From NCBI GenBank assembly GCA_007844125.1, contig CM017556.1:26555148-26619147 (forward strand): 64,000 bases of DNA, read 5' to 3'. The notes below the pieces were generated by a model. It was not told the origin of the DNA. It worked only from the letters and a program-made list of their open reading frames with translations, and searched no databases. Source of the DNA: Sinonovacula constricta (Eukaryota; Mollusca; Bivalvia; Cardiida; Solecurtidae). The position numbers and the translations under genes are program-made. Shown in pieces: positions 24,101 to 33,600 of this stretch (position 1 is the first letter of the stretch; the number at the start of each line of letters is the position of its first letter).

Positions 24101-27100
24101 CTAGTTCTTTAACATGACAAACGTATTAGTTTTCTAAAGGTACATAACATAAGTCCTCAAATTGTATCTTAGAATAGGCACTGTTGCAAACTTGAAATTG
24201 CCTTAACATATAGATGCAATCTGGTGTTCCAGATGGCTTGTACAACTCTTTTAGTTCTTAAACATTGCCAAAATATTTAATTGTGTAACATACATACATG
24301 TAACTTGACATCCAAGTTAACTTGCTGCAATGTCTGAGTGCAGTAGACAAATTACAACTGTGCACAATTTAAGTCCTCAAAATGTATGCATAAAAGGGTA
24401 CTGTTGCAAATTTGAAATGGTTAAAACATATAGGTGTAATCTTGTGACAAGACTATTGACAGCAGCAGATTTTGATACATCAGTCAAATACTACTAGGAA
24501 GACTTAGACATATCAGTAACCATACACTACCTGTGTTTGGTGTGGGCTGTACGTAGGGTGCTACAAGTCCATTGCTTTCTCCACATTCAGCTACTGGTAA
24601 GATTTCACTGCTGCCTCCTACACAGTATCACAAAATTTGTAAGTTTTGGGGAAGAGAGACAGCAGAACATTTTTGGTGATTTTGTGTACATTTAAGTCAC
24701 TAAAATGCCCTTTTCCAGATGGCTTATGCAAGTTTGCTAGTTCTTTAACATTGCTAAAGTACTAATTTTGTAAAGGTACATAATTTCTTATAACACATTC
24801 TTATAAGTACTCTGTTACATTTGGCTACTGTAGGTCTATTAAAAGCATAATTTAGTCCTTACATTGTATCTAAGAATAGGCACTGCATGGGTTTTCAAAA
24901 AGCTGATGCTGTTAATTAGGATGTCAAGTTATGTAAAGTTACTTAACTTCCTGGCAATTAAATCCAACAGTGCAACAACATTTGTAGAATGTTAGATGTT
25001 GGGCACAAAAAATATATATCTGTCCTTTTTTAAGTCAATAAAAAAGCAGGGCTCCCCCTGAAATGTGCTGAATTAGCCAATGGCTTGAAACGAATCAAAG
25101 TGATTCCAATTATTTTAAATTGGCCCATTGCAGTTGCACACTATTTAATATTTTGTTAATTTTAACTCCATAGGTGATTAGAACACTTTCTATTTTTGCA
25201 CTCCTAGATAATCTCTACAACTTATAATAGTAGTTATTATCATAGTAGTGAAAGTATTAAAATAGAAGTAATAATGATAATAATAATAACCTAGCTTTGT
25301 ATATCATGTAATTATTTTAAGCAATAAGCTTAAAACTTTATGGCTTATCTCACATTGAGTGTCCTGAAAAGCCATTATTCAGATGACTTATGCAAGTTCG
25401 CTTACTCTTAAATATGGAGAAAAAATAATTTTTGTAAATATACATAACTTGACATTCTAATAAGATTCTGTAATATTTCACTCATGTAGGTCACTTACAA
25501 CCTGTGTTAATTTAAGTACTCAAGTTGTATTTAAGATTAGGCACACTCTTTAATTTGAATCACAAGTGACAAATACCCCCATATTCCCATTTGTTAAAGA
25601 ACCATTTAAGATGAAGAATTCCTCATTTTTTAATAATATAAAGTATCAAAGATGAGCACAAAGCATCGAAGATGAGTCACTGTTTAGTTATTCTTCAATA
25701 ATGCATAGAACAAAGAGCCATAACCCTGTGAATTAGATCCAAGATGGCCCCCAGTATTCTAGTAAACATCTGTAAATAGCCCTCCCCCTCTTCACTATAA
25801 CCTCGAAATGAATTTTGTAGGCATCATTAATGAGAATTTTATAGTTTTATAGTAGTTATGCCCAGGACTTTTCGCATGTATTATGGGAAAGGAACCAAGG
25901 CATTTTTTAGGAAATTTTGTGTTGTTAAATTGCCAAATTTGATTGTTATCTTTCTTAAAATAGAAAAATAATGGCTATATAAACCTACTGGAACACACCT
26001 TTGCATGATGATAGGTTATATTTGGAGCAGAAAAATGAAACAAAATAAACATTGAATTAAAGAATTTAGGATTTTTTTTATTGACAACTGGGAAAAAATG
26101 TTTATTTGTCATTGGACATAGGGCCTAGTAACAGACCCTGGTTGGTACTTGGCAAATGCCTAATGCCAGTTGGCCGTAAATTCTATCGTGTTATTTATAA
26201 TTGTAAAAGCTTATGGCTTAGCGCACAAATGTAGATGTGGTTCACTCCACAAAATATATCCAAGATGGCAGCCATTTGCCAATCTCAGATATGGCACGCA
26301 CACTTGCCAATCATATTGTTCCAAATTGTAAAAGTTTATGAAAACAAGCATAGTAAATGTGTAAGTTGTTTGTTTTACAAATTATGCTTTCAAATACGAA
26401 GAAAGGTGGTCACAATCTTATAAGTGATGGTTAAAAAAAAATTTCACATAGAGATATGGCAGCAATTTTGCTGAGGACATACGTGAATGCTTGTCTCTAG
26501 TTAAATGGTTATTAAAAACAGATGGTAATAAATTAATACCCGGTTCATAAGTGATTTTAATTATTGACTATGGCTGATTGCTAAAGTAGCATGGAATGTC
26601 AAAGATAAAAACAAAATGAAAACTGTAGAACATTAAATCTGAAACAATAAATCAAACGAAACTTGAAAGCAAAAGCGCCAAGCTGACCCTCAATGCTCAT
26701 CAGAAACCTTTAGCTAATAGCTATAGCTTACATGCAACATTTGGATCAATGAACCTTTTAAGAAACAATGAGATTGTTTGATCAGTTAAGCAATTTATTC
26801 ATAAAAAAAACTGCTATTAACAATTTGATGTGTAAAACACCAAATTTAAAAGGAGAGTTGGTGCTTTCTTTTTTCACAATGATGTAACATCTAAAGAGGA
26901 GTCTGATATTAAAAATTTCAGAACATTAATAGAAAAAGTTCTAGGAAAGCAAGAAACATTTCCAGTTGTGACATACTTAAATGTAATTAGCAACTTAATA
27001 TCTTAATATTTACAATCTGGAATATTTGGTGAATTTTACTTTAGAAAATTTCAGGATTTCAAATAGAAAACTATTTAGAATGCACCTAATGAACAAAGAA

Positions 27101-27603
27101 ACACTCTCAGTGGCAATGACTGGAAGTTAAGTACGTTTCACCAAAGTCCAAAGCATAAGATATTTAACAAAGACGGGTGGTAGATTTGTAAGTAAATACT
27201 TGTTTACACACACGTTTTCCTGCTGCCTTGTAACTATTCTGTTTTCAACTGAATTCAAAACCAGTAACAGTTACATACCTGGACATTGATAAATGTTGAA
27301 CGTTTTAGCATTTCTCTGAAACCATTATAAATGCAATAAGAGGAAACAATGTATCATGACACCTTGATAATGATTGAAAATAGGGAGGTCATGAATTATT
27401 TTGATATTGATATATCAACAATGTCTGCTTGCAGATGCGGCATTGATTCTCACATAGACATATATAAATTGTTTATTGACCATTAAAGAGAAAAGATGAA
27501 ATCAACTTCATGTTTAAGCCCCTATATCTATTATTAGCAGGATGCTGATGGTAGGTACAAAGTACCAAAGCCAACATAGTAACAGCAAACTTAATAATAA
27601 TTT

Positions 27604-27650
<47 letters not shown>

Positions 27651-30600
27651 GAAAGTATATGTTCTCATTGATGAACATCCCACAGATATTATTGATGCTA
27701 TAGTATGGCAACACATACCTTTCTCCAGTGCACTGATTTATCCATGTAGTCAAAACATACTTCTTGGCCAGTAAGTATTGGTCTAATGCTGTAAATACAA
27801 AGGGTTGGATGCGCATTAATTTCTTCTGCCACAACCTTGCAGTTAGGCTTTTTATGGTCATCGTTGATCATACGTCCAAATCCTTGAGTATGGGTTGCAT
27901 CAACACTGCAAATAAAAAAAGGTCATTATAAATATAGAGACCTACCTTTTGACACCACATGACTTAGAATTGAACCTCTCCAAGGTTTTAATGCAGGCAA
28001 ACATTCTGATATCAGATCACAGGACAATAACTGGAAGTGAAACTACAACGAATGCTATGGATTTATTTCTACAGCCTTTTAAATTTAGGCCTACAATCTG
28101 TTATTTTATATTTGCTTCAGTGTTAAGTGCTTAAGAAGAATTACATTATTTTAAAAAACATATGTACCATGTTCTTTTTTTATATCATATTTGCATTTTA
28201 TGAGCAAAATTGTTGTTTTATTGTATAGCTTTATGAAAAAATTAGGATTAGGTGTTCATGCAATGACCTATAAACACATACAGGATACGTGAAAGTTTTT
28301 CAATTGGAACCTTGAACTTCGAGCTAACGGGATTTAACTATATTAAACCAGCTTTTTTCCCCTTGTTTAAAGCAAAATTCTAAATTTTCAAATATCATGG
28401 GTATGGGTTATTTTACCAAAGGTGAAAAAAAGCCTTATTTTTATTGCAGACTCCAATCATTAGAAAAAAAAACATATCAGGTGTAGTAACAGCATGAGGA
28501 CTTGGTCTTGAATGCAAGTGACATGACACACGCTGTTGTAAAGGTATCAGTATGAGGACTTGGACCTGATCGCACACCAACAATCAGAGGACGTATCGCC
28601 AATGAGAAGACTTACACACTAGTCCTCAAATTAATTTCCCTTCAGTATTTTTTATTTTGGACTCCTATGCTAATCAACATAAACTCAGTTAGTCCCCATG
28701 TCAAAATCTTGCTGGTGTAGATGTGTAGGTTAGTAAGAAAAATAATCAATCATTATGTGTGGTTTTAAGATAAGGCTATCCAAACACTCTGGCTTCTATC
28801 CAGAGGCTCATTTTCAGCAGGAACCAGTCATCCTTGGGTTTGGATCTCATGATCCTAAAGTCATATTCTGGGTGATATTTCATTGTTCAATAAAGGGGAA
28901 AACGTGTTTTAAACACATAATATGAGACATCAAATGGCTGCTTGTCTGTTATTTTCAACACTTTTTTCAACTTTATGACCACGAAAAAAAGAGAGGGTAA
29001 AACTTAAAATATTTAAAGGGAAGTGCTTTTAATTACTGGCTGCAGGTCTCAATGCCAATAAGGACATTGGTTTGAAGCTTTCTACCACAGAGTGTGTTTT
29101 TTTTTAGAAGTAAAATGACAACCACACCACTTTTTAAGTTATCTTGGGAAGTTTGTAAGATGGGACAGACGTTTTTTAAATATATGGAAGTTCTTAATGC
29201 GTCGTTGGGTATATGACAATCAGACTTTAAACCACACCCAATGATAGATGATATTAATCTAGATTAGGATAACATTGTCTCTAGAATGTTCCCCAGGTTT
29301 GTGCTTTGGTGAGTTTAAAAGCGTAATAAAACAAATTTAATCAAGTGTGCATAATGTAAAATGGATAGAATTGTATTTCAGATTTTTTGCCGATACTGTG
29401 CAGCGAAGTTCTATTTTGACAGCACAGGTGCACTTATAAGGTACACCTAGTGCTGAACCCAGCCAGTTCATTAAACTGACACCAACAAGTCAGTCGTAAT
29501 GCTGCCCCCTTAGTCCTGAGAGTTAGGAGGGAAGCCATTCAACCAATTTTTTAATTCTTGGTTGAACCTGGCTAGGGATCGAACCCATGACCTCCTGATC
29601 CGCAAGCCAATGCTCTTCCAACTGACCTATGCAGAGAGCCGCAATGGAAAAAGTGGTGACTATCAACATTTGGTGTCTTGCAAATGCCTGTCTCATTTTT
29701 AAATGCTTAGGTTGACATTGTCAATTACATCAAAATAGCTATTAAAATCACACTATTTTAATTAAGATCTCAAAAACAATTGCAAATTGTGCTCAACTCA
29801 AACAATGACAATTTTAAAACTGATATTTCATACCATTTTAGAGAAATTTGAATTTGAAACATGGTTGTAATGTAAAACTGGTTATAGAATTATCATATAA
29901 CATATAAATTACAAGAGCATAGCCAAGTGTCGCAAACTACGCATGAAGCTACTTTTCAAGATCATGAATTTCAAGGGTCATAGGTTTAAACGCCCAAGTG
30001 CACATTTTCAAAAATGCTACACAAGCAAAATACCGATAAGTTCTGCCTATTACAACATGTAATTGCCTTGAAGAAAAACTGCATATAGTATGCCGCAAAC
30101 TCTTGAGAGTTTTGTATGTGATAAAAATAAAGCCTTTAAGCAGGCAAATCTATTCACAGAGCCAAGCTTTGGTCATAAGTTTTAACCAATTCTCTTCAGA
30201 AGTTGTGATCAAAAGATACTATGAAGACAAAAAGAACAAATATATAGGACAAAAAAGGGTTATAACTCTTTTAAAGATTTATTAAAGGGCCATAACTCAG
30301 ACAGATTTCAGATGGGCACAAAATCCAGCCTTATGCACATCTACATACATAAGTAATGTTGGTAAGTTTTGCCCCCAGTAGTATAAAAGGAGTTGCATTA
30401 AAAAGAAACAGCTAACAAACAGACAGACGGACAACTGGGGGTACAACATAATATAATAGGGGCTCAAGATAAGATATTTTTGCAAATTGAGGGGAAACTC
30501 TAAAATTTGCAAAACTGAGTAACCAAAAAAATGTGGTTGTTTTTTTACAACCAGAATAAAAATAATTATTTTAAAGCAGTTACATTAATTATTTCTGTTA

Positions 30601-33600
30601 GAATTGTCCATTGAGGTTGATGATTCACCACTAACACTTACTTCGTGCATATTCACCGAATATCTCTGAAAAAAGTGTTTTTGACCTATTAATAAATTTA
30701 GCAGCTACCCCTTCAGAGGCTTTCCAAGTATAAAATATCCTTGGTCAAATTTATGCTGATAATATTATGCCAAAGGTAGTCTATGGTAGTGTGTTTTCGG
30801 CGCAATAAAATGTCAAATGGGAGATTAAATTAAGTGATCAACAGACATATCCTTAATTAACTAATTACAAAATTGATCTGTCACCAATAATATGGTATGT
30901 CCACATAAGGGGATTGTGTGGAAACAATTTTTCACATAGAAACCTATAGCAACATGCTGAGCCAAATTGGATTGTAAACACTAATTCTCTAGAACTACCA
31001 AAAATCGACACATTTATGCTAACGTCATCAAGAGTCAAAGTTTTACATGGCCAGCTTTGGTTTATTATTTCTATGCATATATATTATGCCCTAAAGTAAA
31101 ATATATTGAGTATTTTCTCTTTTCAATATAGTAAAATATGGATATACGCCTCTTATCTGGAGCCCAGTATGACCCTTTAGGAGTAGAATAAAAACATACC
31201 ACAAGTGCTTCCCTTTATAGTTGAAAAAGAAGAGGAAGGACCCATCCCTGTTTGAGTAACTGGAATGTCTCTTTTCACCTTCCTTTTTTGTGATCACTTC
31301 TCCCTCATATGTTGTTATAAGCCTGCCTTTAGCAATGTCTTTGGCAGCAAAAACACCTGAACCTGAAATGAACAAAAACTACTTATATATATGGTCTGAA
31401 CAGATTCAACTGATGTTCGTGACCTCTATTATCATGTTTCATGCTACATTGGGTTTCTAACATATGTCTACGGTAGTCACTAGGTATTACCTGATTCAAT
31501 ATTTATGTATCAAGTTAAATGTGAATCAGTCCAATAGTATTCAAGATATGCTCCAGACAAAAATGTGACGAGACAAAGTAATCGCCTGTGTCTGCCATGC
31601 AACGTAGGCGACACAAAAACAGAGATTTATTTTATACCTCTGCAATCTATAACAAAAAAAAAACTAAGACAACAATGCCAACAAGAATAGTGTAATATAA
31701 ATCTTACCTTTATAACAATCTATAAATTTAATCTCTAGGGCACCATCCTCTGCACAGCTCTGTTTGCAGGATTCTTTTTTCCGTTTTAGTCTCATCATCT
31801 AAAAGAATATGAAAAAAGAATTATGCTTGGTCAAATAGTTCTTGATTCTTTTGCAAACTGATCACTTTAAAATCAACAAAACTTGGAAACAAATTATCCT
31901 CCACAAGAATCTAGACTATCTCAATCAAGTGTTCTTTTTATCCAAATATCATAAACCATTTATATATAGCATGGTCTAACAAGTTTTCTTGACACAAATG
32001 AGATCAAAGAATAGCTGGATATTAATTCTCGTAATTTTAAGTAAAAATCTATCAGAATCACAAAATTATATACAGAAGTAGTACTCTGCACAGTGCGGTT
32101 TCTGTATGCATTAATTTGTATCGTAAATAAAGTGGATGTCGATGGATTTACAGGGTTGTCATTAGGAGGCGGCTGGCGGCCAATTTGACCGCCTCAAATG
32201 AAAATTAGGCCGCCTCAAATTTGAAGGGAAAAAAAGAAAATGAGTCAAGAGCATGCCCTCGGACCCCCCTAGCAGCGCTTCGTGCCTTTGGCGCTCGCAT
32301 AGCCTAGCCTCCTCAAAAGTTTATTGAGCCTGCTCAAAATATTTCTAGTGACAACCCTGGATTTATAACAGCCATCTACAAACCCACCATGACAGCCACA
32401 TTTGAAAAAAATTGGCACCAACTCAGTTAAAATAAAAAAGTTGAAATATGAAATCTTATTTATCAAACTAGAATTTACCAAACTTAAAGCAGAATTAATT
32501 GTAATACCTTGCATAATATACTAATTCACTTTGTTAATGTTTTAAAGAATGTTTAAATCAGAAACATACCTACAATTAGTGATACTATTCAATTAAATTA
32601 AATCACATATCAATCAACATATATTTTCTGAAGTTTTTTACAAGTATGCTAGTTTTAAAGTTGCCACTGAACGACCCCCAAAACAGACTGCTGAAATGCT
32701 TGCACAATTTATTTGTTTCTTACATCACAAAGTTCAGGAGAAACTATCGAAAAAAGAGTGTTTGAGAACCCTTTAAACATGAAAATAATTCAGAATGGAT
32801 ATACAGTGACCTGGACAGTGCACATCCACTGTACATGCATCAGTTGTTAGAGTGTCAGCTTGTGGTATGGGAGCATGAGTTCAAATCCTGGCATGGTCAC
32901 ACCAAAAACTTTAAAACTGATAGCAAAGATTTTCCACCATGGAATCAGATTTTTGGGATAGCATTACAAGTGGCTCGTCAGTGTCAGTATAAAGGATGGG
33001 TGGGTTCAGTCCCTGGTGCACCTTGTAAGTGCCTTCCTGTGCTATAATGCTAAGAAAATGAAATTAGGTAATTAACAAACCAGATTTCTTCAAAAACTAA
33101 CTTACGAATAGTGTGATTATTACATTTTGACAAAAAATTTCATAAGTCTTGCCAAAAGAACCACCCTCATAGTGGTCGTGAGTTTCAAATCCCGGCCAGG
33201 TCACACCAAAGACTTTAAAATTGGTAGTAATGGCTCCTCACCCTGCACTCGGGATTTATGGAATAGCATTACAACTGGCTACTCTAGCAACTCAAAGCTA
33301 AATGTACATTTGACGAAAATAACCTAGTGTTCCAAATGCTGCATCAAGCATCCTGTGAGTGCAATGATCAAGACAACAATCTCAACATGGTCCTATTTTT
33401 TATTGTCTTTGTTTCACCAAAAATATAGGAAAATCGTTATTACACATATCTGGCTGCTAGTAAAAAACTAAACTTCTAATTGTAGCATTTAAATTCATAA
33501 ATAACATGATAAATGATCATCATCATTAGCAATATCATTGTGATGTCGTCAGTGACTGTTTATTATTTGAGTTGACAGCAGCGAGCTCACTGTTGTGTCT

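Larger units (their letters stand above)
18290..24900. repeat. Tandem array of exon-bearing units (532-735 bp)
   Basis: Exon starts (low side) at 18583, 19245, 19980, 20512, 21247, 21982, 22618, 23258, 23895 and 24531 give periods of 662, 735, 532, 735, 735, 636, 640, 637 and 636 bp. Each unit holds one exon followed by shared intron sequence, including 'gatggcttatgcaag' and 'aatgtctgagtacagtagac'. Longer units contain an extra segment with 'caagatggcttcaac'. A fainter copy of the intron part without an exon lies at about 25370-25545, so the array was once longer or an edge unit has decayed. Confidence 0.9.
27906..31199 (-). other. Intron between exons 4 and 5, remaining sequence
   Basis: A 3.3-kb intron. 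Apart from the inverted repeat copy, the SINE and the bivalve-type repeat annotated separately, it is AT-rich and shows no exon I can support. Confidence 0.5.

Noticed and set aside
27514..27861. 115-codon minus-strand open frame over the SET exon
   Set aside because: It is in a different frame from the SET sequence and runs into the intron's AT microsatellite.
29571..29641. A functional tRNA gene
   Set aside because: A and B boxes are present, but the acceptor stem and anticodon arm cannot be formed convincingly and the sequence continues into a SINE body.
31091..31375. 94-codon open frame as a free-standing SET protein
   Set aside because: Only the first half of the SET domain is present, and a GTATGT donor follows KHL. 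The rest of the domain is at 27905-27719 in matching phase.
32573..32640. Candidate exon ending at a strong GTATGT donor in the intron between exons 2 and 3
   Set aside because: All three frames contain stops for every nearby acceptor. The 55-nt exon at 34138-34084 fits phase and stays open instead.
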